Source: CAJCIY01 sp036379355
Lineage (GTDB): Bacteria > Actinomycetota > Actinomycetes > Mycobacteriales > CAJCIY01
Reading direction: 5' to 3'
DNA length: 23,588 nucleotides
Assembly: GCA_036379355.1 (NCBI GenBank)
Contig: DASVGV010000133.1
Location: forward strand, 1-23,588
A program made the translations under genes and the position numbers. The notes below the pieces were generated by a model that worked only from the letters and a program-made list of their open reading frames with translations, was not told where the DNA came from and searched no databases. This document shows, piece by piece, positions 9,239 to 16,443 of this stretch; positions within the stretch are counted from its first letter, which is position 1, and every line of letters starts with the position of its first letter.

Positions 9239-10462
9239 CTAAGCGATCTTCATGTCCGAGATCGCTCGGCTGATGATCAGCCGCTGGATCTCGCTCGTGC
9301 CCTCGAAGATCGTGTAGATCTTGGCGTCGCGGTGCATGCGCTCGACCGGGTACTCGCGCGTGTAGCCGTTGCCACCCAGCACCTGGATGGCCTGCTCGGT
9401 GACCCACACCGCGGTCTCGCCGGCGAAGACCTTGGACATCGACCCCTCACCCGAGGTGAACGGGATCTGGTTGCGCCCCATCCAGGCGGCCCGCCACACG
9501 AGCAGCCGCGCCGCGTCGATCCGGGTCTTCATGTCGGCGAGGGTGAACGCGATCGCCTGGTTGGTGATGATCGGCCGGCCGAACTGCTCGCGGGTCTTGG
9601 CGTAGTCGAGCGCGACCTCGTACGCCGCGCGGGCGATGCCGACCGCCTGCGCGGCCACCGACGGGCGCGACGCCTCGAACGTCGCCATCGCCGCCTGGCT
9701 GTTGCTGGGCTTGCCCTCGCGTACCCGGGCCAGCCGTTCGTCGAGCTTGTCCTTGCCGCCCAGCAGGAAGTGGCCGGGAAGCCGCAGGTCGTCGAGGACG
9801 ACTTCCGCGGTGTGGGAGGCACGGATGCCGTGCTTCTTGAACTTCTGACCCTGCGCGAGCCCCTTGCCCTTGAACTCCGCCGGGACGAAGAACGACGCCT
9901 GCCCGCGCGCCCCCAGCGACGGGTCGACGCTGGCGACGACCACGTGCCCGTCGGCGATGCCGCCGTTGGTCGCCCAGGTCTTCGTCCCGTTGATCACCCA
10001 GGTGTCGCTCGCCTCGTCGTACTCGGCGCGCGTGCGGAGCGACGACACGTCCGACCCCGCGTTCGGCTCCGATACGCACAGGCAGCCGAGCTTGACGTCG
10101 TCGGGCGAGCCGAACATCTGCGGGATGAACTCGCCCACCTGGTCCCCCGTGCCGTTGCCGAGGACCGCCGCCGACGCGAGCGTGGTGCCGACGATCGACA
10201 GGGCGATGCCGGCGTCGCCCCAGAACAGCTCCTCCATCGACAGCACGATGCCGAGACCGGTGGCGTCGAACCATTGCTGCCCGAAGAACTCGACCGAGTA
10301 GATGCCCGCCTTGGCCGCCTCCTGGATGATCGGCCACGGGGTCTCCTCCCGCTCGTCCCACTCGGACGCGGCCGGCCGGATCACGTCGGCGGCGAACTCG
10401 TGCAGCCACTTCACCAACGTCTGCTGGTCGTCGGTCAGGGCGGCGGTGAAGCCCTCGGTCAT
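9239..10462 (-). CDS. Acyl-CoA dehydrogenase
   Basis: A protein of 407 aa with the standard three-part fold: N-terminal helical domain, a beta-domain with the FAD-contact motif CVSEPNAGSD (129-138) and TWATNGG, and a C-terminal helical domain with QVLGGNGYTREYPVERMHRDAK (360-381). The catalytic base is Glu387 in IYTIFEGTSEIQR (382-394), the position used by short- and medium-chain enzymes, so alpha,beta-desaturation of an acyl-CoA is expected. Electrons would go to ETF. Chain length or branch specificity cannot be read. An AGGAG ribosome site precedes the ATG at 10462. It heads a two-gene operon with the alpha/beta hydrolase and is divergent from mscR. Confidence 0.94.
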   Translation of the reverse strand: MTEGFTAALTDDQQTLVKWLHEFAADVIRPAASEWDEREETPWPIIQEAAKAGIYSVEFFGQQWFDATGLGIVLSMEELFWGDAGIALSIVGTTLASAAVLGNGTGDQVGEFIPQMFGSPDDVKLGCLCVSEPNAGSDVSSLRTRAEYDEASDTWVINGTKTWATNGGIADGHVVVASVDPSLGARGQASFFVPAEFKGKGLAQGQKFKKHGIRASHTAEVVLDDLRLPGHFLLGGKDKLDERLARVREGKPSNSQAAMATFEASRPSVAAQAVGIARAAYEVALDYAKTREQFGRPIITNQAIAFTLADMKTRIDAARLLVWRAAWMGRNQIPFTSGEGSMSKVFAGETAVWVTEQAIQVLGGNGYTREYPVERMHRDAKIYTIFEGTSEIQRLIISRAISDMKIA

Positions 10463-10537
10463 GTCGGCTCCTGGCGCATGCGGTCGGGCCCGTCGGGTTA
10501 CCGGGCGTTACACCCACGGTAGAGCAGATCGGCCGGG

Positions 10538-10555
10538 GGCTACCTCCCGGTAGCC
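10538..10555. promoter_or_regulatory. Perfect inverted repeat between the acyl-CoA dehydrogenase gene and mscR
   Basis: GGCTACC-tccc-GGTAGCC: 7-bp perfect arms with a 4-bp spacer, in the 147-bp divergent promoter region. It lies about 43 bp upstream of the proposed mscR -10 and 76 bp from the acyl-CoA dehydrogenase start. An operator is more likely than a terminator because no gene ends here. No regulator gene is adjacent. Confidence 0.4.
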
Positions 10556-10597
10556 GCGGGCAGGCCTGGCCGCATCTCCCGGCGCCGCCGGGTGATG

Positions 10598-10603
10598 TAG
10601 ACA
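10598..10603 (+). promoter_or_regulatory. Possible -10 element (TAGACA) for mscR
   Basis: TAGACA is 6 nt before the ATG at 10610, the spacing of a leaderless gene. The AGGAG that follows is only 2 nt from the ATG, too close to be a good ribosome site, which favours the leaderless reading. Confidence 0.35.
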
Positions 10604-10609
10604 GGAGCG

Positions 10610-11695
10610 ATGACCCACGAGGTACGGGGCGTCGTCGCCCGCGGCAAGGGCAAGCCCGTCGCCATCGAGACCGTCCTGGTCCCCGACCCAGGGCCAGGCG
10701 AGGCGCTCGTCCGCGTCGAGGCGTGCGGGGTCTGCCACACCGACCTGCACTACCGCGAGGGCGGCATCGGCCTCGACTTCCCGTACCTGCTCGGGCACGA
10801 GGCGGCCGGCGTCGTCGAGGCGGTCGGCGATGGCGGCGGCGACCTGGCGCCGGGCGACTCGGTGGTCCTGAACTGGCGGGCCGTGTGCGGCGAGTGCCGG
10901 GCATGCCGCCGCGGGCGGCCCTGGTACTGCTTCGCCACCCACAACGCGCGGCAGCCGATGACCCTCGCCGACGGGACGGAGCTGTCCCCCGCGCTCGGCA
11001 TCGGCGCGTTCGCCGAGAAGACGCTGGTCGCGGCCGGTCAGTGCACCAAGGTCGACACCTCACGCGACCCGGCCGCCGCCGGCTTGATCGGCTGCGGCGT
11101 CATGGCCGGCTGGGGCGCAGCGGTCAACACCGCTCCCGTACGCCACGGGGACACCGTCGCCGTGATCGGCTGCGGCGGGGTCGGCGACGCGGCCATCGCC
11201 GGTGCCCGCTACGCGGGGGCACGGCAGGTGATCGCGGTCGACACCGACCCGCGCAAGCTGACGTGGGCCCGGGAGTTCGGCGCCACCGACACGGTGGACG
11301 CGAGCGGGGCCGACGTCGTCGCGACGCTGCGGTCACTGACCGGCGGGTTCGGCCCCGACGTGGTCATCGACGCGGTCGGGCGCCCCGAAACCTTCCGGGC
11401 CGCCTTCGACGCCCGCGACCTCGCCGGCACGGTGGTGCTGGTCGGCGTACCCACGCCGGAGATGACGGTGGAGATCCCCCTCGGCGACATCTTCGGACAC
11501 GGCGGTGCGACGAAGTCCAGCTGGTACGGCGACTGCCTCCCCAGCCGCGACTTCCCGCTGCTGATCGATCTGTGGCAGCAGGGCCGGTTCCCGCTCGATG
11601 CCTTCGTCAGTGAGCGGATCGGGCTGGACGACGTCGAGGCCGCCTTCGACAAGATGCACCGCGGCGAGGTCCTGCGCAGCGTCGTCGTCCTCTGA
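10610..11695 (+). CDS. mscR: S-(hydroxymethyl)mycothiol dehydrogenase (mycothiol-dependent formaldehyde dehydrogenase)
   Basis: A protein of 361 aa of the zinc-dependent medium-chain alcohol dehydrogenase family, class III branch. It oxidises S-hydroxymethylmycothiol, the adduct of formaldehyde and mycothiol, to S-formylmycothiol with NAD; the family also acts on S-nitrosomycothiol. Catalytic zinc ligands are Cys42 (GVCHTD), His63-Glu64 (LLGHEAAG) and Cys162 (IGCGVMAG). The structural zinc site is Cys93, Cys96, Cys99 and Cys107 (VCGECRACRRGRPWYC). The NAD-binding turn is GCGGVG (187-192) with Asp211 for the adenosine ribose. WRAVCGECRACRRGRPWYCF and the GIGAFAEKTLV block match the mycothiol enzyme more than glutathione-dependent homologues. 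It is separated from the MBL-fold hydrolase only by a small opposite-strand gene. Confidence 0.93.
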   Translation: MTHEVRGVVARGKGKPVAIETVLVPDPGPGEALVRVEACGVCHTDLHYREGGIGLDFPYLLGHEAAGVVEAVGDGGGDLAPGDSVVLNWRAVCGECRACRRGRPWYCFATHNARQPMTLADGTELSPALGIGAFAEKTLVAAGQCTKVDTSRDPAAAGLIGCGVMAGWGAAVNTAPVRHGDTVAVIGCGGVGDAAIAGARYAGARQVIAVDTDPRKLTWAREFGATDTVDASGADVVATLRSLTGGFGPDVVIDAVGRPETFRAAFDARDLAGTVVLVGVPTPEMTVEIPLGDIFGHGGATKSSWYGDCLPSRDFPLLIDLWQQGRFPLDAFVSERIGLDDVEAAFDKMHRGEVLRSVVVL

Positions 11696-11700
11696 CCCGG

Positions 11701-12018
11701 TCAGGGGGCGACGACGAGCGGGCGGAAGTGCTCGACGGTCGGAAGCTCCACCCAGAAGTCCCGGACCAGCGATCGCCAGCGCCCGAACGCAGGTGACCCG
11801 CGGAAGCCCTCCACGTGATCGGCCAGGCTGTCCCACTCCACCAGCAGCAGGTACGCGCCCGGCGCCTCGACCCGGCGGCTCACCCGGGCCGACCGGCAGC
11901 CCGGCGAGCCCGTCAGCACGCCGACCGCCTCGGTCAGTACCGCCTCGAACTCGGCCGCGCGAGCCGGATCCACCTGCATCACGGCGTGCTCGGTCACCGG
12001 ACCCTCGTACGCGCTCAT
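11701..12018 (-). CDS. Antibiotic biosynthesis monooxygenase (ABM) domain protein
   Basis: A protein of 105 aa with a single ABM-type ferredoxin-like fold: strand HAVMQVDPARAAEFEAVLTEA (11-31), SPGCRSARVSRRVEAPGAYLLLVEWDSLADHVEGF (38-72), helix FGRWRSLVRDF and a final strand. The pattern 'PGC..ARV......YLLLVEWDSLADH' is typical. Members include small cofactor-free monooxygenases, heme-degrading enzymes and many of unknown role; no specific catalytic residue can be assigned. The start is ATG 12018 (MSAYEGP); the longer frame upstream is antisense to the MBL gene. It lies on the strand opposite mscR and the MBL gene, 5 bp from the mscR stop and 25 bp from the MBL start. Confidence 0.82.
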   Translation of the reverse strand: MSAYEGPVTEHAVMQVDPARAAEFEAVLTEAVGVLTGSPGCRSARVSRRVEAPGAYLLLVEWDSLADHVEGFRGSPAFGRWRSLVRDFWVELPTVEHFRPLVVAP

Positions 12019-12043
12019 GCTCGCAGCCTGCCAGGGTGGGTGC

Positions 12044-12673
12044 ATGGCGTTCTCGGTGACCAAGGTGGTGACGTCCGGCACGTTCTCGTTGGACGGCCAG
12101 GACTTCGACGTCGACAACAACGTCTGGGTCCTCGGGGACGACGGCGGCCTGCTGGTCATCGACGCAGCGCATGACGCCCAGGCCATCGCGGACGTCGTCG
12201 ACCACCGCCGGGTCCACGCGATCGTGTGCACCCACGGACACAACGACCACATCAACGCGGCGGTCGACCTGTCCGCCCTCGTGACCGCCCCGGTGTACCT
12301 CGCCGCGGCCGACCGCATGCTGTGGGACGAGATCCATCCGGGCGCCGCGCCGTACGACTCGCTCGGCGAGGGCGACACCTTCCGAGTCGCCGGCGTCGAC
12401 CTGCACGTGCTGCCGACGCCCGGGCACTCCCCCGGCGGCATCTGCCTGTACGCGCCGGACGCCGGCGCCCTCTGGAGCGGCGACACCCTCTTCCGGGGCG
12501 GACCGGGGGCGACCGGCCGCTCCTTCAGCGACTTCCCGACGATCCTCGACTCCATCCGCGAGCAGCTACTCACGCTGCCGGCGGACACGGTCGTCCACCC
12601 CGGTCACGGGAACGACACCACGATCGGCGCCGAGGCCGGCGACTACGAAGCCTGGGTCGCCCGCGGCCACTGA
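12044..12673 (+). CDS. MBL-fold metallo-hydrolase (glyoxalase II-like), candidate S-formylmycothiol hydrolase
   Basis: A protein of 209 aa. Metal ligands of the metallo-beta-lactamase fold are complete: THGHNDH (63-69; His64, His66, Asp68, His69), His128 (TPGHSPGG), Asp147 (WSGDTLF) and His188 (HPGHGNDT). This arrangement is the binuclear glyoxalase II type that hydrolyses thioesters. MBL-fold genes are commonly found next to mycothiol-dependent formaldehyde dehydrogenase in actinomycetes, so hydrolysis of S-formylmycothiol to formate and mycothiol is a reasonable proposal, but it is inferred from context. I chose ATG 12044; the in-frame ATG 12017 would overlap the divergent ABM start. CAGGGTGGG upstream could be a ribosome site or a -10 for a leaderless message. 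Confidence 0.9.
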   Translation: MAFSVTKVVTSGTFSLDGQDFDVDNNVWVLGDDGGLLVIDAAHDAQAIADVVDHRRVHAIVCTHGHNDHINAAVDLSALVTAPVYLAAADRMLWDEIHPGAAPYDSLGEGDTFRVAGVDLHVLPTPGHSPGGICLYAPDAGALWSGDTLFRGGPGATGRSFSDFPTILDSIREQLLTLPADTVVHPGHGNDTTIGAEAGDYEAWVARGH

Positions 12674-12844
12674 CCGAAGGGTGACCGCGACGAACGCCGC
12701 TGCAGGGAGGCCGGCCGCCGACGGGCTCCGTCATCCGGGCGACGAGACGCCGTCGTGCGTCGGCGCCATCTGCACGATCTGACCGCGGCTGAGGGCGAAC
12801 CGGGCTCCCCGCGCTGCGCCGTACGGCCGAGCCCAGGGTGACGA

Positions 12845-12857
12845 TCTCGTGACGAGA
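12845..12857. promoter_or_regulatory. Small inverted repeat in the gap before the DUF7455 gene
   Basis: TCTCGT-g-ACGAGA, 6-bp perfect arms, about 47 bp upstream of the proposed -10 of the next gene. The rest of the 243-bp gap (12674-12916) after the MBL gene shows no open frame, tRNA or convincing terminator. The site could be an operator but may be chance. Confidence 0.25.
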
Positions 12858-12903
12858 CCTACGACACACCGAATTCGGCGCGCATCGACGGGAAGGTGCA
12901 GGG

Positions 12904-12909
12904 GATAGT
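12904..12909 (+). promoter_or_regulatory. -10-like element (GATAGT) before the DUF7455 gene
   Basis: GATAGT is 7 nt before GTG 12917, matching the leaderless spacing seen at other genes in this window. The first base differs from the TANNNT consensus. Confidence 0.3.
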
Positions 12910-12916
12910 GACTGTT

Positions 12917-13156
12917 GTGACCGACGTGACCGGAACCTTGACCCCCCTCTCCGACCGCCCGCGCCTCACGGCCGCGGACCGCTGCGACCGGTGTGGTGCC
13001 CAGGCGTACGTCCGCGTCGTGCTGTCCGGGGGCGGCGAGCTCCTGTTCTGCAACCACCACTACGGCGAGCACGAGGCGCCGCTGGCCAAGGTCGCCATCG
13101 CCGTCGACGACGAGCGCGCGAGCCTGGACGCGACCGCCTCCACGCCGGAGCGCTGA
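12917..13156 (+). CDS. DUF7455 family small zinc-ribbon-like protein
   Basis: A protein of 79 aa. The core LTAADRCDRCGAQAYVRVVL (17-36) followed by GGELLFCNHHYGEHE (39-53) is characteristic of a family conserved across actinomycetes. Cys23 and Cys26 (CDRC) and Cys45 with His47/His48 (CNHH) would form a single zinc site. Function is unknown to me. Upstream in-frame GTGs (12896, 12908) exist; I prefer 12917 because it is 7 nt after a -10-like sequence and family members begin shortly before the LTAADRC block. The aminopeptidase gene follows after 23 bp, so the two may be co-transcribed. Confidence 0.82.
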   Translation: MTDVTGTLTPLSDRPRLTAADRCDRCGAQAYVRVVLSGGGELLFCNHHYGEHEAPLAKVAIAVDDERASLDATASTPER

Positions 13157-13179
13157 TCTCGAGTCCTCGTCCCGCCGCC

Positions 13180-14604
13180 ATGTCCGAGGACCAGCGCGCC
13201 AGCCACGACAGCGACGTCCCCCCGGCTCTCGCCGCCGACCTGCTGACCGGCTGGGCCGCCGACCCGGTCCTCGACACCACTCCGCAGGACGTTGCGCCGT
13301 ACGCCGCCAAGCGTCGTGCGGCCCTCTCGCCCTTCCTGGGACCTCGTGCCGCGGTGATCCCGAGCGGCATCCTGCGCGCCCGCGCCGGCGACACCGACTA
13401 CGCGTTTCGCGCCTCCTCCGACTACACGTGGCTCACGGGCGACACCGAACCCGACGGGGTGCTCGTGCTCCAGCCGGTTGCCGGCGGTCACGAGGCGGTC
13501 CTGTACGTCCCTGCACGTTCCGGCCGCACGACCATCGAGTTCTTCGCCAGCCGCGCCGGCGAGCTGTGGGTCGGGCGGCGGCCCGACCCAGCGGAGACCG
13601 GGGCACGGCTGGCGGTCGAGTGCCGCCCGTTCAGCGAGGCCGAGGCGGTCCTCACCGGGCTGGCCGACCCGGTGGTCGTCCGCGGCGTCGACCCCCGGAT
13701 CGACGCCTGGTGCTCCCCCGTCGACGCGCGCGGCGACGCCGAGCTGCTCCGCCACCTCGCCGAGCTGCGCCTGCTCAAGGACGACTGGGAGCTCGGCCAG
13801 CTCCGCGAGGCGACCGCCGCGACCGCCCGCGGGTTCGCCGACGTGATCCGCGAGCGTGCAGGAGCCCTCGAGCACGGGGAGCGCTGGCTCGAGGGAACGT
13901 TCTGGCGGCGCGCCCGCGCCGAGGGCAACGACGTCGGGTACAGCTCCATCGTGGCGAGCGGCGCGCACGCCACGACGCTGCACTGGAGCCGCAACGACGG
14001 GCGCGTCCGCGACGGCGACCTACTGCTCATGGACATGGGGGTCGAGACCCGCTCCCTCTACACCGCGGACGTCACCCGCACCATCCCGTTCGACGGGCGC
14101 TTCTCCCCGGACCAGCGCGCCGTCTACGACCTGGTCCTCGCGGCGCAGCGGGCCGGCATCGACGCCGTACGGCCCGGTGCCGAGTTCCTCGCGCCCAACC
14201 GGGCGGCGATGCGCGTCCTCGCCGAGGGGCTGCACGCCTGGGGCATCCTGCGGGTCGCCCCCGACGAGGCGCTCGACGAGGACCCCTACGGCTCTCACGC
14301 CGGCCTGCACCGGCGCTACACGCTGCACAACGTCTCGCACATGCTGGGCATCGACGTGCACGACTGCGCGGCGGCCCGCACCGAGGCGTACCGCGAAGGC
14401 ATCCTCGCCGGCGGGATGGTGCTCACCGTCGAGCCCGGCCTGTACTTCCAGCCCGACGACCTCACGGTCCCCGAGGAGCTCCGCGGCATCGGCGTCCGCA
14501 TCGAGGACGACATCCTCGTCACCCGCGACGGGCACGAGAACCTGTCCGACCAGCTGCCCCGATCCGCAGCCGACGTCGAGCGCTGGGTCGCCGCCCAACG
14601 CTGA
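13180..14604 (+). CDS. pepP: Aminopeptidase P family protein (Xaa-Pro aminopeptidase)
   Basis: A protein of 474 aa with an N-terminal creatinase-like domain (about 35-200) and a C-terminal pita-bread M24 domain (about 205-460). The five metal ligands are present: Asp285 (LLLMDMGVE), Asp297 (YTADVTRT), His387 (HNVSHMLGIDVHD), Glu418 (LTVEPGLYF) and Glu442 (VRIEDD). Substrate-binding His383 also fits. It removes an N-terminal residue preceding proline, in the cytoplasm. The start ATG 13180 is 23 bp after the DUF7455 stop; the frame is open further upstream but overlaps that gene. Length matches proteobacterial and actinobacterial PepP. Three tandem repeats follow its stop codon. Confidence 0.95.
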   Translation: MSEDQRASHDSDVPPALAADLLTGWAADPVLDTTPQDVAPYAAKRRAALSPFLGPRAAVIPSGILRARAGDTDYAFRASSDYTWLTGDTEPDGVLVLQPVAGGHEAVLYVPARSGRTTIEFFASRAGELWVGRRPDPAETGARLAVECRPFSEAEAVLTGLADPVVVRGVDPRIDAWCSPVDARGDAELLRHLAELRLLKDDWELGQLREATAATARGFADVIRERAGALEHGERWLEGTFWRRARAEGNDVGYSSIVASGAHATTLHWSRNDGRVRDGDLLLMDMGVETRSLYTADVTRTIPFDGRFSPDQRAVYDLVLAAQRAGIDAVRPGAEFLAPNRAAMRVLAEGLHAWGILRVAPDEALDEDPYGSHAGLHRRYTLHNVSHMLGIDVHDCAAARTEAYREGILAGGMVLTVEPGLYFQPDDLTVPEELRGIGVRIEDDILVTRDGHENLSDQLPRSAADVERWVAAQR

Positions 14605-14608
14605 CCCC

Positions 14609-14704
14609 CGTCCCCACTCGGCCCACCGCAAGCGGCGTGCCGTCCCCACTCGGCCACCGCAAGCGGCGTGCCCGTCCCCACTCGGCCCACCGCAAGCGGC
14701 GTGC
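14609..14704. repeat. Three tandem copies of a 32-nt repeat between pepP and sepH
   Basis: Copies are at 14609-14640 (32 nt), 14641-14671 (31 nt, one C missing in the CCC run) and 14673-14704 (32 nt), otherwise identical. Each begins CGTCCCCACTCGG and ends CACCGCAAGCGGCGTGC. The second part folds: GGCCCACCGC and GCGGCGTGCC pair at 8 of 10 positions around AA. The block starts 5 nt after the pepP stop and ends 40 nt before sepH, so it may act as a terminator or attenuator, or be a copy of a dispersed intergenic repeat. There are no spacers, so it is not a CRISPR. Confidence 0.9.
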
Positions 14705-14744
14705 CGTGCTCGACGCAAGCAGGATCAAGGGGAACACTCCGCCC

Positions 14745-15404
14745 ATGGCCGTGCTACGCGTCGTGGGCATCGACGCCGATCACCTGCTGCTCCTCGACCC
14801 GGACGGCGGCGGGCACCGGGTCCCGATCGACAGCACCCTGCACGACTCACTGCGACAGGCGGCCAGCGTCGGCACCAGCCGGCTCACCCCCCGCGAGATC
14901 CAGGAGCGGCTGCGCGCCGGAGCCACCGTCGACCAGGTCGCCGACGCCGCGGGCGTCAGCACCGAGCGCATCCGCCGCTGGGAAGGTCCCATCCGCGCCG
15001 AGCGCGACCGGGCCGTCGACCTCGCGCAGCGCACGCGGTACGCACGACCCCCGGACGGCTCCGTGTCGGGACCCCTCGGCCGCATCGTCAACGCGCACCT
15101 CGAACAACACGGCCTCGTCGGCACCTGGGAGTCCCACCGCGACCCCGACGGCCACTGGGTGGTGACCGTCACCCACGAACGGGGCAGCGCCTCGTGGCGG
15201 CTCCTCGACGGCGCTTTGGCCGCCCTCGACCCCCAGGCCGAGGCGCTGGGCTGGCGCGAGCCGCCGCACGCGGTCGACAGCGTCAAGGACCACGGTCCGG
15301 CCGCGACCGCGACCGGAGGAAGCGGCCGGCGCGGCCGTGCCAGCATCCCCAGCTGGGAGGCGATCCTGGAGAACTCCCCTCCCCCGAACGCCTTCCCGAC
15401 GTGA
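14745..15404 (+). CDS. sepH: Septation protein SepH (DUF3071)
   Basis: A protein of 219 aa. The N-terminal part has a DUF3071 pattern: VVGIDADHLLLLDPDGGGHRVPID (6-29), then a helix-turn-helix LTPREIQERLRAGATVDQVADAAGVSTERIRRWEGP (47-82). It continues through a second conserved block (LGRIVNAHLEQHGL, WVVTVTHERGSASWRL) and ends in the short C-terminal motif GRASIPSWEAI (197-207). SepH binds FtsZ and stimulates septal ring assembly in actinobacteria. Streptomyces SepH is about 340 aa, so this form has a short linker. ATG 14745 has AAGGGGA some 11 nt upstream. Its stop overlaps the next gene's start (GTGA). Confidence in the family is high; the start is likely. Confidence 0.88.
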   Translation: MAVLRVVGIDADHLLLLDPDGGGHRVPIDSTLHDSLRQAASVGTSRLTPREIQERLRAGATVDQVADAAGVSTERIRRWEGPIRAERDRAVDLAQRTRYARPPDGSVSGPLGRIVNAHLEQHGLVGTWESHRDPDGHWVVTVTHERGSASWRLLDGALAALDPQAEALGWREPPHAVDSVKDHGPAATATGGSGRRGRASIPSWEAILENSPPPNAFPT

Positions 15405-16339
15405 CCGACGCGCCAGAGCTGGCCCTGGGGATCGACGAGGGCTCAGGACCGTTGGTCGTGCTGGTCCACGGCTTTCCCGAGACGCCCGTCTCCTGGCACC
15501 ACCAGGTCCGCCCGCTCGTCGACGCCGGCTACCACGTCGTCGCCCCGTGGCTGCGCGGCTACGGACCCTCGCCGGCCGTCGACGACCCGGCCGACGTCAC
15601 CGCCGACAAGGTGGCGGACGACCTCGCCGGCGTGGCCGAGGGCCTGGGCTACGAGCAGGCCGTGTTCGTGGGACACGACTGGGGCGCGGCGTCGGTGTGG
15701 GCCACCGCGGAGCTGCGCCCCGACCGGACGGCCGCCGTGGCGGCCCTGTCGGTGCCGTTCACCGCGCGCTCCCAGCAGCCCCCGCTGGAACGCCTCGCCG
15801 AGGTCTTCGCCGACCGCTTCTTCTACATGCTGTTCTTCACCGAACCCGACCGCCGGGCCGAGGCCGCCCTGTCTGCCGACGTGCGGGCGACCCTCCAGGC
15901 GACGTACGCGACCTGGTCGGGGCACCCCCCTGCCGAGGCTCGCTGGGAGCTGCCGAAGGACGCGTCACTCCTCGACCAGCTCGCGGACGGGCCGGCGCCC
16001 TGGCTCGACCCGCGCGTTCTGGAGGAGGGCGTCGCCGCGTTCAGCCGGTACGGCTTTACCGGACCGCTGTCGTACTACCGCGCGATGGACCTGACCTGGC
16101 ACCGGGTGCCCGCGTTCGGCACCGCCCCGGTGGTCTGCCCGGCGATGTTCCTCGCCGGCGAGCTCGACGGGGTCCTGCGCTCCACCCCCACCCGGGCAAT
16201 GGCTCCTCCGCTCGTCCCGGACCTGCGCGCCGACGTGCGCATACCGGACGCCGGCCACTGGGTGCAGCAGGAGGCACCCGAACCGACGACCGCAGCGCTG
16301 CTGTCGTTCCTGCGCGAGGTGGCGCCCGCCGTCCCGTAG
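15401..16339 (+). CDS. Alpha/beta hydrolase, epoxide hydrolase-like
   Basis: A protein of 312 aa. The oxyanion loop HGFPETPVSWHHQ (23-35) and nucleophile motif GHDWGA with Asp93 are the epoxide hydrolase pattern; haloalkane dehalogenases share the Asp nucleophile. Further residues are Asp256 (AGELDGVL) and His286 (DAGHWVQQEAP) for the charge relay, and lid tyrosines Tyr142 (FFYMLFF) and Tyr225/Tyr226 (LSYYRAMDLTW) that would activate an epoxide. It probably hydrolyses an epoxide to a diol; the substrate is unknown. The GTG start overlaps the sepH TGA by 4 bp, so the two are translated from one message, although no functional link with septation is known. Confidence 0.88.
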   Translation: MTDAPELALGIDEGSGPLVVLVHGFPETPVSWHHQVRPLVDAGYHVVAPWLRGYGPSPAVDDPADVTADKVADDLAGVAEGLGYEQAVFVGHDWGAASVWATAELRPDRTAAVAALSVPFTARSQQPPLERLAEVFADRFFYMLFFTEPDRRAEAALSADVRATLQATYATWSGHPPAEARWELPKDASLLDQLADGPAPWLDPRVLEEGVAAFSRYGFTGPLSYYRAMDLTWHRVPAFGTAPVVCPAMFLAGELDGVLRSTPTRAMAPPLVPDLRADVRIPDAGHWVQQEAPEPTTAALLSFLREVAPAVP

Positions 16340-16369
16340 CCGACACGGGGCCCGTGGAGCCGCTTCGGG

Positions 16370-16398
16370 TTGTCCCACCCGGTCGCGTCCCGTACGTT
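16370..16398 (+). promoter_or_regulatory. Sigma-70-type promoter for the MFS gene
   Basis: TTGTCC (16370-16375), a 17-bp spacer and TACGTT (16393-16398). Transcription would begin near 16405, giving a leader of about 39 nt before GTG 16444. This is the best two-box promoter seen in the window. Confidence 0.55.
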
Positions 16399-16443
16399 CT
16401 CGCGCCTCAACATTCTTTTGCCCGTCTGGGGGTGCGGTACCCG

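Noticed and set aside
9332..10522. A 396-residue plus-strand frame across the acyl-CoA dehydrogenase gene
   Set aside because: Antisense shadow of a complete acyl-CoA dehydrogenase with its catalytic Glu.
12674..12916. Small gene or structured RNA in the gap after the MBL gene
   Set aside because: Frames here are short and Arg-rich, and no stable long hairpin or tRNA-like fold is visible; only a weak 6-bp inverted repeat was kept.
14609..14704. CRISPR array
   Set aside because: The three repeats are directly adjacent, with no spacer sequences and no cas genes nearby.
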